From Psychrobacter sp. I-STPA6b (GTDB taxonomy: Bacteria > Pseudomonadota > Gammaproteobacteria > Pseudomonadales > Moraxellaceae): 64,000 nt of DNA. The notes beneath the pieces are model-generated. The model worked only from the letters and a program-made list of their open reading frames with translations. It ran no database searches and was not told where the DNA came from. The DNA lies in assembly GCF_020662265.1 (NCBI RefSeq), contig NZ_VEWM01000080.1, forward strand, positions 124,001-188,000, in the 5' to 3' direction. Shown piece after piece: positions 47,521-57,805 of this stretch (position 1 is its first letter; each line of letters opens with the position of its first letter). The position numbers and the translations under genes are program-made.

Positions 47521-50500
47521 TTGTTTTACTCACCGCTTTACCACAGTATCCGACTCGCCTTAATGGCATTAAAAGTTAGTGCAGTAGGTCTACCCATCTC
47601 CTTACTTTTGATACCACCAAGCCATGCTCACGCTATGGACAGCACACTTGTGCCTAATGATACATCAAGTGACTTTTTAAGCCATGATGATAATGAGAAT
47701 AACATACCAACCAATGGTTCAAATGACGACTTAAATGACTTAGTACTACGACAAAATAATAGCACCCCATCTAGTCAAGCGATACCTCAGCAATCTATGA
47801 CAGCAGAAGCTGTTGATATTTCAACACCTATTACCTTAGTAGAAACATCTACTAACACAACACCCTATTCTGATGGACATTACCTGCAATCGGACAAATC
47901 GCAAATAGAGAACCATATTCAAGCTAACAGCACTGAAAACAACATTGCGACTAATACTGAAACTAACATCAATACAGACAAACAGCCATCGCCTATTCAA
48001 CCATCAATACAACAACAAGCGTCACAAAAGATAACGCAACAACAAGCACTCGCCCAGTCACTATCTTCTGATGATGTTGTGCGTAGCTTAGAGCGGTTGG
48101 CAGAGTTTTATCAATTTAAACAACCAACTGACACCCCCTCAAGCGCAGATGCTTTAACCATCAGTGAAGAAACAACAACTTCAGAACTAGATACAAAAGA
48201 TAGTACATTTAACCCTGTTATCGCACCAAATATCTATTACCGTCAACCTTATAGTAGCGGGCGCTGCCAAGGTGTGTGGGTCATACCCAAGCTACAATCA
48301 AACTATAAAAATGCCCTACAGCGTGCAGAGCAACAAGATGGACTTGTACTGCCTTACAATGATGCTGAAACAACTGCACCAAAAAACTCCGAACTGCCAC
48401 TTTTTGCAGAAGCAGACTATGGCTATTATGACAACCTTTCTTATATTGAGCTTAGTGGAGATGTCAAAGTCATCCAAGGTGGGCAATATATTGAAGCAGA
48501 TAAGCTGGTTTTTGATACCAATCAAGGTATTGGACAAGCACAAGGTGACGTGCTATTTACAGACAGTGCCTCATTTTTAGATACAGATACCACCACAAAT
48601 ACATCAGCAACAACGACTGATACTCAAAATAATAACGGCTTAATTGGCATTGCAGAACATTTAGCCTATAAGTCTGATGGACAAGCCACAGCACAAAATG
48701 TCGCCTTTGCAAGTATACCAATGCAGGCACATGGCTATGCTAAACAGCTCAATCATCCTGAAGAAAACCTGTACCAACTGGATAAAGTCATCTTTAGCAC
48801 ATGTCCACCGAATGACCGTAAATGGCAAATGGAAGCTCAACAAATCGACTTAGATACAGAGACAGGACGAGGAGAAGCATTTGATACCACATTTCGCCTA
48901 GGTAATGTGCCTATCTTTTATTTACCTTATTTTAACTTCCCCATTGACAGTCGTCGCAGTAGTGGCTTTTTATTACCTCGTGCCAGTATTGATACACAAA
49001 GTGGCGTTAAAGTCAGCGTTCCTTATTATTTCAATATTGCCCCTAACTATGATGCTACCCTGACCACACAAGTTTTTAGTAACCGTAATCCAATGTTAAC
49101 AGGAGAGTTTCGTTATTTAACTGAGCATTATGGTCAAGGTGAACTAACAGCCTCTTACTTACCACATGATAAACAATATCATCATAAAGACCGCCAAGGG
49201 ATATTTTTTCAGCATAACTGGGCATCTAGTGATATTGCTCATCTGACAGCTAATGCTGTATATAACTATGTTTCTGACTCAAAGTATCTTGATGACTTTG
49301 ACGACTTAGGTACAACGAACAGTGACATTAACTTACCTCGTCGTGCAGAAGTTAATTATTACAATGATTACCTATCAGGACAGCTAAGAGTTGAAACTTT
49401 TCAAACCCTTGATGCTGTAGACTCTGATGGTAATCCTGTATTAGATAAAGATAAACCTTATTCGCGCTTACCTCAGTTAGCTATAGATTATCGTTTACCT
49501 TGGTTTAATAATCTAAATATTACTGGCACTCATAACTCTGCTTACTTTAAAAAATCTATTAATGATGGCTCTGAAAATGAAAAAAGTGGTGTCCGTGTCT
49601 ATAATCAGCTTAGTGCCAGCTACCCACTACAACGTTCTTGGGGCTATATAACACCAAGTGTCAGCCTACAGCATCTATACACTGCCTATGATGAAACCAG
49701 CCGGCTAGATAACAACATTGCTAAAGATGATATTAGCCAGTCTGTATTTGTACCAAAATATAGTATCGATGCTGGCTTAACATTTTTCCAATCTGGCTCA
49801 CCATTTCAGTGGTTTGATGACTCTTTAGGTGGCTACCAGCTACTTAGCCCACGCCTTAAATATGTCTACGCTCCCTACCGTGACCAAAACAACGTACCAA
49901 ACTTTAATACTCGTATTGCCTCCATCAACTACTCACAGCTCTTTGCGGACAGCTGGTTTTTAGGTTACGATCGCCTAGCTGATAACCACTCTATTACACC
50001 AGGTATTAACTATCGTTACATCGACGCAATGGGCGTGACACGTTATGATGCTAGCATTGGACAGCAGATTTATCTAGATGATGCACGGGTTACCTTATCG
50101 GCTAATGCCCCTACATTTACGGGCTCAAACTCAGGAATTGTATGGAATAGTAGCGCCCAGCCCTACCAAAACTTCTGGTTTGACTTTAATGGCGCACTCA
50201 AACCTAACAATGACCTTAACTTTATCACCACCCAGATACGCTACCAACCAACACCACGCAGTCTATTTAATCTGGGCTATATTCAACGCCATAGCAACAC
50301 CCTAACTAACCAATCTGCCTTATCTGCTATTACTGCCTCTACCGTCTTTCCAATCAATGATAAATGGCGATTACTGGCACAAGGGCAGTATGATAGTCGT
50401 AATCATAAAATGATTGACTCCTTTATTGGTGTCGACTATGAAGACTGCTGTTATGGATTTTCTATTTATGGGCGTAGCTATTATAATGACTTGAATGTTG

Positions 50501-50637
50501 ATAAAGACCCAACACGTGCTATTATGGCTGAGTTTCGTATCAATGGATTCGGCAGTAACAGTGACAGTCGGATGACTCGCATACTGTCTAATAAGATACT
50601 GGGATTTGAGCCAGTTGATAAGTTTTGGAAAGAGTAA
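47521..50637 (+). CDS. lptD: LPS/LOS assembly outer-membrane protein LptD
   Basis: 1038 aa, well above E. coli LptD (784). Signal peptide to about residue 38, then an unusual low-complexity Asn/Thr/Ser/Gln stretch (about 40-235). The OstA/LptA-like jellyroll (EADYGYYDNLSYIELSGDVK) and a C-terminal beta-barrel (about 480-1038) follow. Four conserved cysteines can be placed: C249 (SGRCQGVW), one in FSTCPPND, and a pair in YEDCCYGF near the end. These form the inter-domain disulfides needed for function. The start is TTG at 47521 with GAGG six bases upstream. surA follows. Confidence 0.96.
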   Translation: MFYSPLYHSIRLALMALKVSAVGLPISLLLIPPSHAHAMDSTLVPNDTSSDFLSHDDNENNIPTNGSNDDLNDLVLRQNNSTPSSQAIPQQSMTAEAVDISTPITLVETSTNTTPYSDGHYLQSDKSQIENHIQANSTENNIATNTETNINTDKQPSPIQPSIQQQASQKITQQQALAQSLSSDDVVRSLERLAEFYQFKQPTDTPSSADALTISEETTTSELDTKDSTFNPVIAPNIYYRQPYSSGRCQGVWVIPKLQSNYKNALQRAEQQDGLVLPYNDAETTAPKNSELPLFAEADYGYYDNLSYIELSGDVKVIQGGQYIEADKLVFDTNQGIGQAQGDVLFTDSASFLDTDTTTNTSATTTDTQNNNGLIGIAEHLAYKSDGQATAQNVAFASIPMQAHGYAKQLNHPEENLYQLDKVIFSTCPPNDRKWQMEAQQIDLDTETGRGEAFDTTFRLGNVPIFYLPYFNFPIDSRRSSGFLLPRASIDTQSGVKVSVPYYFNIAPNYDATLTTQVFSNRNPMLTGEFRYLTEHYGQGELTASYLPHDKQYHHKDRQGIFFQHNWASSDIAHLTANAVYNYVSDSKYLDDFDDLGTTNSDINLPRRAEVNYYNDYLSGQLRVETFQTLDAVDSDGNPVLDKDKPYSRLPQLAIDYRLPWFNNLNITGTHNSAYFKKSINDGSENEKSGVRVYNQLSASYPLQRSWGYITPSVSLQHLYTAYDETSRLDNNIAKDDISQSVFVPKYSIDAGLTFFQSGSPFQWFDDSLGGYQLLSPRLKYVYAPYRDQNNVPNFNTRIASINYSQLFADSWFLGYDRLADNHSITPGINYRYIDAMGVTRYDASIGQQIYLDDARVTLSANAPTFTGSNSGIVWNSSAQPYQNFWFDFNGALKPNNDLNFITTQIRYQPTPRSLFNLGYIQRHSNTLTNQSALSAITASTVFPINDKWRLLAQGQYDSRNHKMIDSFIGVDYEDCCYGFSIYGRSYYNDLNVDKDPTRAIMAEFRINGFGSNSDSRMTRILSNKILGFEPVDKFWKE

Positions 50638-50776
50638 AGACTCTTTTAATAACTCCTAACTGTTTATAAAATGTTGCCTTAACAACAGATATTAATATTA
50701 TATATCTTGAGCAACCAGCGATTATAGATTTAGATTTCTAACCACTTACATTGTACATAGGACGCAGATACTCATC

Positions 50777-52195
50777 ATGATGACATTAACGAGCAAACTG
50801 ACCCGTATCCCAAACCTTGCAACACATACAAAATATGCCTTATCACTGGCTATTAGTATCGGTATGCTAGGCTCATTCTCAGCGCATGCCGAAACCCAAG
50901 TAGACAACAACTCATCACTTCAAAATACGCAACCATCCGTTACTATAAACAATAGTAATGATGGTATTATTGCACTGGTCAACGACACCCCTATTTTAAA
51001 AAGCCAACTAACCTCAGCAGTACAACAAGCCCAACAGAATATCAGAGCATCTGGAGCTACACCACCTCCTCTAGCACAGCTACAAAATGAAGTCCTAAAT
51101 GGACTTATCCTACGTGAGCTACAACTAGATATTATTCGACGTGCTGGTATACGTCCATCTGCTAATGCAGTCAATCAACGCTTACAAGCATTAGCACAAT
51201 CACAAGGATTCAATAGCCTAGCAGAATTACAACAACGTCTCGATGCTCAACAACCTGGCCGTTACGCTCAAATACGTCAACAAATTATCGAAGAAGAATC
51301 ACTGCGCGCGTTACAACAACGCCAAGTGATGAGTCGAGTTCATATCACTGACCAAGATATTGACGCTTATCTTGCCTCCCCAGAAGGCAAAAAGCTGGAA
51401 CAAAGTGAATATCGTACCATTCATATCCGTATTCCTTATATTGATGATTACAGCCGAATTTCTGATCAACAGAAAGCCCAAGCACTACAAGTTGCTCAGC
51501 AAGTACGTACAGCGCTACAAAACACAGATGATGCACAGCAAGCCATTGAAGCTGTCAGTAATGACCCAAATATAAACTATCCTGTTCCACTACAAGGTGG
51601 CGATATGGGTTATCATCCAGCCGCAGGCTTACCTACTGAGCTGGCATCAACCATTGCAAACCTACCTATTGGCTCAGTCACTGAACCACAAATGACACCT
51701 CAAGGTATTGATATCATTAAACTAACAGATAAGCGTAATAGTGATGAGTTGGTTATTCCTCAGTGGCATGTCCGCCATATCCTTATCAAAACAGATGAAC
51801 GCCAAAACGATGCTCTAGCACAGCAAAAAATCAATGATATCTATAACCAACTAAATCAAGGTAGTGACTTTGCCTCACTGGCTTCGACCTACTCAGATGA
51901 TACTGGTTCTGCTGGACGTGGTGGAGATCTGGACTGGATATCTGCTGGAGATACTGTGCCAGCATTTGAAGAAGTCATGCAAAAAACACCTGTAGGAGAG
52001 ATTTCAGCACCCTTCAAGTCACAGTTTGGCTGGCATATTCTACAAGTCACTGACTCGCGTAAAAAAGATGTTAGCGAGCAATATCGCCGCAACCTTGCTC
52101 GTGAAGCACTATTCCAACGCTTAGCCCCACAAGCACAAGAAGACTGGTTACAAGAACTAAAAGCAAATGCTTATATCAAAATTATTGGACAGTAA
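50777..52195 (+). CDS. surA: Periplasmic chaperone/PPIase SurA
   Basis: 472 aa. Signal peptide ending SAHA (about 38), a SurA N-terminal chaperone domain with NDGIIALVNDTPILKSQLTS, and two parvulin domains (about 215-320 and 330-430; the second has WHVRHILIKTDE and SDDTGSAGRGGDLDWI). A short C-terminal helix closes the chaperone module. It escorts outer-membrane proteins, including LptD, to the Bam complex. 139 bp after lptD, the conserved pair. Confidence 0.96.
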   Translation: MMTLTSKLTRIPNLATHTKYALSLAISIGMLGSFSAHAETQVDNNSSLQNTQPSVTINNSNDGIIALVNDTPILKSQLTSAVQQAQQNIRASGATPPPLAQLQNEVLNGLILRELQLDIIRRAGIRPSANAVNQRLQALAQSQGFNSLAELQQRLDAQQPGRYAQIRQQIIEEESLRALQQRQVMSRVHITDQDIDAYLASPEGKKLEQSEYRTIHIRIPYIDDYSRISDQQKAQALQVAQQVRTALQNTDDAQQAIEAVSNDPNINYPVPLQGGDMGYHPAAGLPTELASTIANLPIGSVTEPQMTPQGIDIIKLTDKRNSDELVIPQWHVRHILIKTDERQNDALAQQKINDIYNQLNQGSDFASLASTYSDDTGSAGRGGDLDWISAGDTVPAFEEVMQKTPVGEISAPFKSQFGWHILQVTDSRKKDVSEQYRRNLAREALFQRLAPQAQEDWLQELKANAYIKIIGQ

Positions 52196-52251
52196 GTATC
52201 CACTTCTATTCAGTCTGTTCCTAATACATAATACCTAGATGCTCACTAAAA

Positions 52252-52286
52252 ACAAACAGCCCAAGCTTATAGCTTGGGCTGTTTGT
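52252..52286. terminator. Terminator between converging surA and nlpD-like genes
   Basis: A 16-bp perfect stem (52252-52267 with 52271-52286) and a three-base loop. On the minus strand it is followed by five T, so it serves the nlpD-like gene best; it may also stop surA transcripts. Confidence 0.85.
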
Positions 52287-52423
52287 CTAAAAAGATACTG
52301 TTTTCATAGTGCTGACAATATGGTTATATAATCAAAGTAAATTTAGCCAATTTTTACATGAAAGCACAAAGTAGCTATATCCTGTATAAATACTAGCCTA
52401 ACGGAGCAAAGGCTCAACCGAAC

Positions 52424-53200
52424 CTAATAACTCAATACAGTCTTTGGATCTACAGGGCGACCATTACGACGTACCTGAAACTCTAATGCAACTTGATCGA
52501 CACTACCTGAGTTACCCATCGTTGCGATACGTTGACCAGCCTGTACTTGCTCTCCTTCTTTAACCAATATTCGGTCATTGTGTGCATAGGCTGTCACATA
52601 CTCACTATCATGCCTAATCATGACTAAGTTACCATACTCAAGTAAGCCATCACCTGTATATAGTACTGTTCCTGACTGACTAGCAACAACTGGATCGCCA
52701 ATCTGCCCTGCAAACCACATACCCATAACACCTGTGTTACTATCATATTGATGAATCACAGCATTCGAAGTTGGATAACGGTAACCAGAGCTAGTAGTAG
52801 CTGATGTATTTGGTACTTGACGATTATGTGACTGCCCAGCTGTATGTCTGTTATTCACGACTGGACGTTGTCCCGAATTATCTTGCCACAGTTTAAGCCA
52901 CTGACCAACATAAATCGTATATTGGCTATCTAAATGATTTAATTCTTTAATCTGTCCAATACTTAGCCCATAACGACCAGCAATTTGACTGACAGTATCA
53001 CCTGCCCGTACATGATAATAATTTGGAACACCTCGCTCATTATTAACAATTGTTGGTGTTGGTTTCACATTTTGTGGTATTGGTGTCGCACATCCCGAAA
53101 ATATGGCAACGGTTGCTAACACCAATGAATACACTCCTGCTTTATACCACGGTAGCATACTTGGACGCTTTAATTTGAATCGGTTGGTATACATAAACAT
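52424..53200 (-). CDS. nlpD: NlpD-like LysM/M23-domain lipoprotein, putative amidase activator
   Basis: 258 aa. Lipobox FSGC (about 34-37), a LysM domain (YHVRAGDTVSQIAGRYGLS to VGQWLKLW), a Ser/Asn-rich linker and a C-terminal LytM domain (about 165-256). The LytM catalytic ligands are gone: the usual HxH is LEFQVR, and the first His/Asp site is also altered. Degenerate LytM proteins such as NlpD and EnvC activate cell-wall amidases at division. Not beside pcm or rpoS as in enterobacteria. AAGG precedes the ATG at 53200. Confidence 0.85.
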   Translation of the reverse strand: MFMYTNRFKLKRPSMLPWYKAGVYSLVLATVAIFSGCATPIPQNVKPTPTIVNNERGVPNYYHVRAGDTVSQIAGRYGLSIGQIKELNHLDSQYTIYVGQWLKLWQDNSGQRPVVNNRHTAGQSHNRQVPNTSATTSSGYRYPTSNAVIHQYDSNTGVMGMWFAGQIGDPVVASQSGTVLYTGDGLLEYGNLVMIRHDSEYVTAYAHNDRILVKEGEQVQAGQRIATMGNSGSVDQVALEFQVRRNGRPVDPKTVLSY

Positions 53201-53648
53201 ATTACCTTAAATCTACATTATAAATTTACTAAAAATAATTTTAGAATCATAGAGCATCAAAAGTACCCATTAGACATATATTCATTTAAATATTACCACT
53301 GAATATTACACTGCAAATAATGTCTCATACTATTACCCTATTTCTTTGCATTCTCTCTCATAGTCACTTTACCGTGATGAACAAGGAAGTCAATATAATC
53401 CTGTTGATAATAACTGAAAAGATAACTTCCTGTTACACACAAACAAGTTTTATGCAAAATACCAGTAACGCACTAACTATAAGAAGCAATGACACCTTGA
53501 TATATCGCACTACTGTTCTTCTTTTATGTTACGCACGCTTAATTTTAGGACACAATAACTCTACAAGTCTCCATAAAATTCATGTGACATTACTATACGT
53601 AATCATTATTATAGGTTCATCATTTATGGAAAAGTATGATGCGTAACC
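53201..53648. other. 448-bp interval without a credible gene
   Basis: One open frame (53320-53646) exists but lacks a ribosome site and has an unprotein-like composition. No hairpin or tRNA. Presumably holds divergent promoters. Confidence 0.5.
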
Positions 53649-54068
53649 ATGATTTTACAAAATAAATCTTTCCTGTCTCTTGGCCAATACCTTAGTATAG
53701 GCTTAACAGTCAGTATGATAACCATACTCTCACAGGCTGTACAAGCAGCAACACCAACTTTCGTTTCAGCAGACTTACTAGAAGTTAATTCTGCTACTCA
53801 TAAAATTGCTGTATTACAAGTATTATCTGAAATTTGTCCACCAATGCTAAATACTCGTCAAAAACACGTGTTTTATCAAAGATATAATATAGAGTTACAA
53901 AAATTAATACCTAATATAGAAAACCCTCAAGCAGCATTACAGTATCTATCAACACAACAAGATTATAAAAATATACTTAGAAGTATTCGAATTTGGACCA
54001 AAGGTTATCCTTATCCAGCAGAAGAAAATAAAATATTATGTCAAGAGCTTGCCAGTGAAACTTTCTAA
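53649..54068 (+). CDS. Secreted protein of unknown function (possibly MCR_0457 family)
   Basis: 139 aa. A signal peptide (cleavage after AVQA, near 33) is followed by about 105 mature residues with two Cys (EICPPML and KILCQELA) that could form a disulfide. The pattern AVLQVLSEICP, then NIELQKLIPNIENPQAALQ recalls a small Moraxellaceae/Acinetobacter secreted family; that is memory, not a search. Probably periplasmic. Confidence 0.6.
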   Translation: MILQNKSFLSLGQYLSIGLTVSMITILSQAVQAATPTFVSADLLEVNSATHKIAVLQVLSEICPPMLNTRQKHVFYQRYNIELQKLIPNIENPQAALQYLSTQQDYKNILRSIRIWTKGYPYPAEENKILCQELASETF

Positions 54069-54283
54069 GTATCAAATCTTGGCCCTATTTAGAGCCATAC
54101 TTTATTAGTTTTTTAATTATACTTCAATGATTGATGGTTATCATTAAATTTTCTTTTTGCTAGATAACAGTAGATTGAAATATTGGCATAAATATGCAAT
54201 TAGCTATTTCCCAATATTAGGCATTTTGATAAGATGGCTCTTTTATAGATAATTTCCCTATCGTCAATATATTATTCATCTCA

Positions 54284-54303
54284 ATGACAATAGTCATTGT
54301 CAT
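54284..54303. promoter_or_regulatory. Perfect inverted repeat upstream of the carboxypeptidase gene
   Basis: ATGACAAT and ATTGTCAT flank AGTC (8-bp arms, four-base loop), ending 22 bases before the likely start at 54326. It could be an operator or a translation-controlling hairpin. No known motif. Confidence 0.35.
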
Positions 54304-54325
54304 ATAAGTGGTTATGGAACAAACA

Positions 54326-55480
54326 ATGAAACAAAATCTGGTATTAAAACTCGCAACTGCCACCAGTCTGGTACTGACTTCTTTGGCGACTCAAGCTGCC
54401 ATAGAGCCACCACAAATGGATAATGCTGCTTATGTCTTAATGGACTATGACACTGGTGAGATATTGGCTCAAAAGAATGCAAATGTTCCACTACCACCTG
54501 CCTCATTAACAAAAATGATGACCAGCCATATTATTGAAAAAAAGCTCATTTCAGGTGAATTACAAGAAGAAGACCCTGTCTTAATGAGTGAAAGCGCATG
54601 GTGCCGTGGTAGCAGTAGCCAGTCTTGTATGTATGTTCCCGTCAACACAACCGCATCAGTTATTGATATGCTGAGAGGTATTATTATTCAATCAGGCAAT
54701 GATGCCTCCAAAGCGATGGCAGAACATATCGCTGGTAGTGAGTCTGCTTTTGCCGACATGATGAATGAAGAAGCTGCAAACTTAGGAATGGAAAATACAC
54801 ACTTTGTTAACGCAACGGGTATGCCAGATGAAGGCCATGAAGCATCCGCTCTAGACTTAGCCAAGCTTGCCCGAGCCATTATTAAAGATGATGACAAGTA
54901 CTATAATATATATTCTGAAAAAGAGTTTACCTATAACAATATCACTCAAGGCAACCGTAACGCTCTTTTGTTAACAGATCCAACAGTTGACGGCTTAAAG
55001 ACTGGGCATACCAATGCTGCTGGCTACTGCCTTGTGGCTTCCAGCAAGCGCAATAACATGCGACTAATCTCTGTAATCATGGGTACAAAAAGCATGCAAG
55101 CACGTGCTGACCAGTCCCGCGAGCTACTTAACTGGGGATTTGGACATTTTGATACTGCTGTTTTAGCACCTGCAAATCAATTTGTCGCTAAAGTCCCTGT
55201 CTTATTTGGCGAGGCTGATGAAGTAACCGCCGCCACACAAGCACCTTTACAAGTATTAGTTGCCAAAAAACAGAAAAATAAAATTGAAACCATTACTCGT
55301 CTAGATGATGATATCGCAGCGCCTATCACCAAAGGTCAAAAAATTGGAGAAATGATGGCAGTTATCGAAGGCAAAACTGTCGCTACTGTACCTATCGTCG
55401 CCACTGAGAATATTGAGCAATCTGGACTATTAAAGCGAGCTTGGCAACATATTGTAAAGTGGGTTACCAGCTTATTCTAA
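54326..55480 (+). CDS. dacC: D-alanyl-D-alanine carboxypeptidase (PBP5/6 family)
   Basis: 384 aa. Signal peptide ending near TQAA, then catalytic motifs SLTK (60-63), SGN (123-125) and KTG (225-227) of class C low-molecular-weight PBPs. A beta-rich domain and a C-terminal amphipathic helix (RAWQHIVKWVTSLF) for membrane anchoring complete it. Trims the fifth D-Ala from peptidoglycan stems. Starts at 54308 (GTG) or 54314 are possible; the ATG at 54326 gives a standard signal peptide. An insertion with two Cys (AWCRGSSSQSCMYV) lies between SxxK and SxN. Confidence 0.95.
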   Translation: MKQNLVLKLATATSLVLTSLATQAAIEPPQMDNAAYVLMDYDTGEILAQKNANVPLPPASLTKMMTSHIIEKKLISGELQEEDPVLMSESAWCRGSSSQSCMYVPVNTTASVIDMLRGIIIQSGNDASKAMAEHIAGSESAFADMMNEEAANLGMENTHFVNATGMPDEGHEASALDLAKLARAIIKDDDKYYNIYSEKEFTYNNITQGNRNALLLTDPTVDGLKTGHTNAAGYCLVASSKRNNMRLISVIMGTKSMQARADQSRELLNWGFGHFDTAVLAPANQFVAKVPVLFGEADEVTAATQAPLQVLVAKKQKNKIETITRLDDDIAAPITKGQKIGEMMAVIEGKTVATVPIVATENIEQSGLLKRAWQHIVKWVTSLF

Positions 55481-55525
55481 CGTATCATCCAAAACTTTAT
55501 AGATATTTTCTTAAATCATAATATC

Positions 55526-55563
55526 AAAAGGCAACCTTTTCTGTTTAGAAAGGTTGCCTTTTT
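55526..55563 (+). terminator. Rho-independent terminator of the carboxypeptidase gene
   Basis: AAAAGGCAACC pairs with GGTTGCCTTTT, extended by TTTC/GAAA, then T run. 45 bases after the stop. Confidence 0.9.
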
Positions 55564-55767
55564 ACTGAGAGCTATTGTGAATAATTTAGCCCACTTTGCA
55601 CAAAAGTTAAAATATAACTATAAATTTTTATGAATGATCACTTTACAGAGTAAATATTCAACATGCCCTAATAATCAATATGAACTTCCTTCCTATTCAA
55701 TATTGATTATAGCCATAACAAAATGACAAATAATAAGTCATATACTCTGCAATATATGACACTCTAC

Positions 55768-57618
55768 TTATAGCCACCCCTTTATTGCACTTGCTAACTC
55801 ATCGTCTGGAAGCTGAGCTGGCTGGCAAAAATCCACCCCAGCCGCCTGTAGCTCATTCATTTTAGTATCACTAATTTTATCATAATAATACACAATGAGT
55901 AGACGATGCTCTTTTTCTAACTTGCGAATTTTTATCGCCAAAAACTTAGCATCTTTAATACTAATATTTGATGAGATCCCTAGAGCATTGACAGGTGTAC
56001 TAAATATATAATCTATTAACAACTGATAATCAATAAAGTCCTCAACCAAAGCACCATATCTACCCATAAGCTTTACAAAATTAGACTGCCTATTAGTATC
56101 AATATAAGCAATTTTGACACCTTCTAATAATCGACTTTCATAACCCTGCTTCCATTCTAATAGTGGCAATATCAAACTAAATGTACTACCTTCTCCATAG
56201 ACACTTTTTACAGTCAGCTCACCTTTAATCAGCTTTGCTAATTTCTCAGCAACACCCAAGCCTACACCTACACCTTCAAACTCTCTACTCATCGAAGGGT
56301 CTACTTGGAAAAATGGTAAGAAAATATCTTTTAGGTTATGCTCTTCAATGCCTACCCCTGTATCAGTCACATCAACACGCCAACAGATTTTCTCATCCAT
56401 CTGTTCTAAATAGGACTCAACTGTAACACTACCTTCTTTTGTAAACTTGATGGCATTATTAATCAGTACATCTAATATACTATAAACCTTTTGTAAATCA
56501 CCTTTTAGCCCTTGATCTGAGTGATGTATATGCCCCATCAGCTCAATCCCTTTATCCTTTGCTGTTTTTTCATAAGTCTGTATTAAATTACTCAGTATCT
56601 GTAAAGGACGAATTTCCGATACATCAACCTTCATCTGTCCTTTTTCAATTTTATTGAGCTGAATAATCTGCCCTAAAATAAAGTCTAAATCTGTACTTCC
56701 CTTTTTAATAATATTGATGGCATCTTTTTGCTCATTACTGGCATAGTGATTGTCTAATAGTTGCAACCCCCCAAAAATTGCATTCAAAGAGGTCTTTAAC
56801 TCATGAGTAATCATGCTTTGGAAGTTACTTTGCTGGAAAGCCAGCATTTCATTTGAAGGCTGGGTATGACTTTGTTTTTCTAACTCTTGGATCCGACTTT
56901 GGCTTTGCTGGTATAATCGATGCAACCAAAACATGGCCTTATGAATGCGATCAAGCTGAATAAACTGGCTTTCATCTTTGAGCAACCGATTTGCTGTCTC
57001 TATATTTTTTCCCAGCAACTCTGATGCCTCATCTGCTAACTGCTCAAGTCTATCTAATGGCTTTGATAACCGCCACCACATCGCAGCAAACCAAATAGCA
57101 TAACAACCCAGTAAGCTTAATAATACGATAGAGTGCTGGATAAACCACTGCTTTCTCAATAGGCTTAAATCTAACGTAACATTAATATAGCCTAGTAATG
57201 AGCGATTCGATAGTGCAGACTGTGGCTTGGCATCAAGGCTAAAGTCTAAAGCTTTACTAATAACAGGCTGATGAAAACTGATAACATCCTTACCCGCCAC
57301 TACTTGCCAATCTGAGTCATTTTGCTCATTAAAGTTTAAAGACTGTTCAATGGAGTAAAAAGAAATACTCTGTAGTGCATCATCTTGCTCTAATAAATAC
57401 GTCACTTGCTGTGCCACAACAGGTGCACCATCAGGTATTGATGCACTTTCAGCCAGCATTTGTGAAAAGCTTTTAATTTCAATTTTCTTTTGATGGTAAG
57501 TATCAACCAAACCACCAAATATATATAGGCTAACTGCTGATATAAACAAAATAGTTGTTGGTATAATCGCAGTTTGCTGAATGAAATATTGAAAGTTCTT
57601 TTGTGAGTGACGGTTCAT
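55768..57618 (-). CDS. Membrane sensor histidine kinase with degenerate receiver domain
   Basis: 616 aa. Two membrane helices (about 17-37 and 162-182) flank a periplasmic sensor (about 40-160), then a HAMP-like linker and coiled coil. The HisKA domain has the phospho-acceptor H272 (MITHELKTSLNAIFG). The HATPase domain shows the N box (LINNAIKFT, 385-393), G1 (DTGVGI) and G2 (GVGVGLGVA). Residues 500-616 look like a receiver fold but lack the phosphorylatable Asp: the expected site reads ALGISSNIS. Layout resembles the BarA/GacS group minus its working receiver and Hpt. No response regulator is adjacent. Confidence 0.85.
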   Translation of the reverse strand: MNRHSQKNFQYFIQQTAIIPTTILFISAVSLYIFGGLVDTYHQKKIEIKSFSQMLAESASIPDGAPVVAQQVTYLLEQDDALQSISFYSIEQSLNFNEQNDSDWQVVAGKDVISFHQPVISKALDFSLDAKPQSALSNRSLLGYINVTLDLSLLRKQWFIQHSIVLLSLLGCYAIWFAAMWWRLSKPLDRLEQLADEASELLGKNIETANRLLKDESQFIQLDRIHKAMFWLHRLYQQSQSRIQELEKQSHTQPSNEMLAFQQSNFQSMITHELKTSLNAIFGGLQLLDNHYASNEQKDAINIIKKGSTDLDFILGQIIQLNKIEKGQMKVDVSEIRPLQILSNLIQTYEKTAKDKGIELMGHIHHSDQGLKGDLQKVYSILDVLINNAIKFTKEGSVTVESYLEQMDEKICWRVDVTDTGVGIEEHNLKDIFLPFFQVDPSMSREFEGVGVGLGVAEKLAKLIKGELTVKSVYGEGSTFSLILPLLEWKQGYESRLLEGVKIAYIDTNRQSNFVKLMGRYGALVEDFIDYQLLIDYIFSTPVNALGISSNISIKDAKFLAIKIRKLEKEHRLLIVYYYDKISDTKMNELQAAGVDFCQPAQLPDDELASAIKGWL

Positions 57619-57805
57619 AAAATAAAGTATGACTCATAAGATAAAATACGATGACAAACAGTCATTTAGGAACTATTGAACATTAAATCCATTAAGCTAT
57701 TTTTTGTACAGAAATAAATGTTCAACAAAGCCTAATCAAGAATATAGTGTTCCTATTAATACATAAGTGAGTTTTGGTAGTCAACCACCACTCTCTTACA
57801 AATAT

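Noticed and set aside
53320..53646. Open frame of 108 codons upstream of the secreted-protein gene
   Set aside because: No ribosome site, no domain or signal, and composition (Ile/Thr/Ser/His runs) looks like AT-rich noncoding DNA read by chance.
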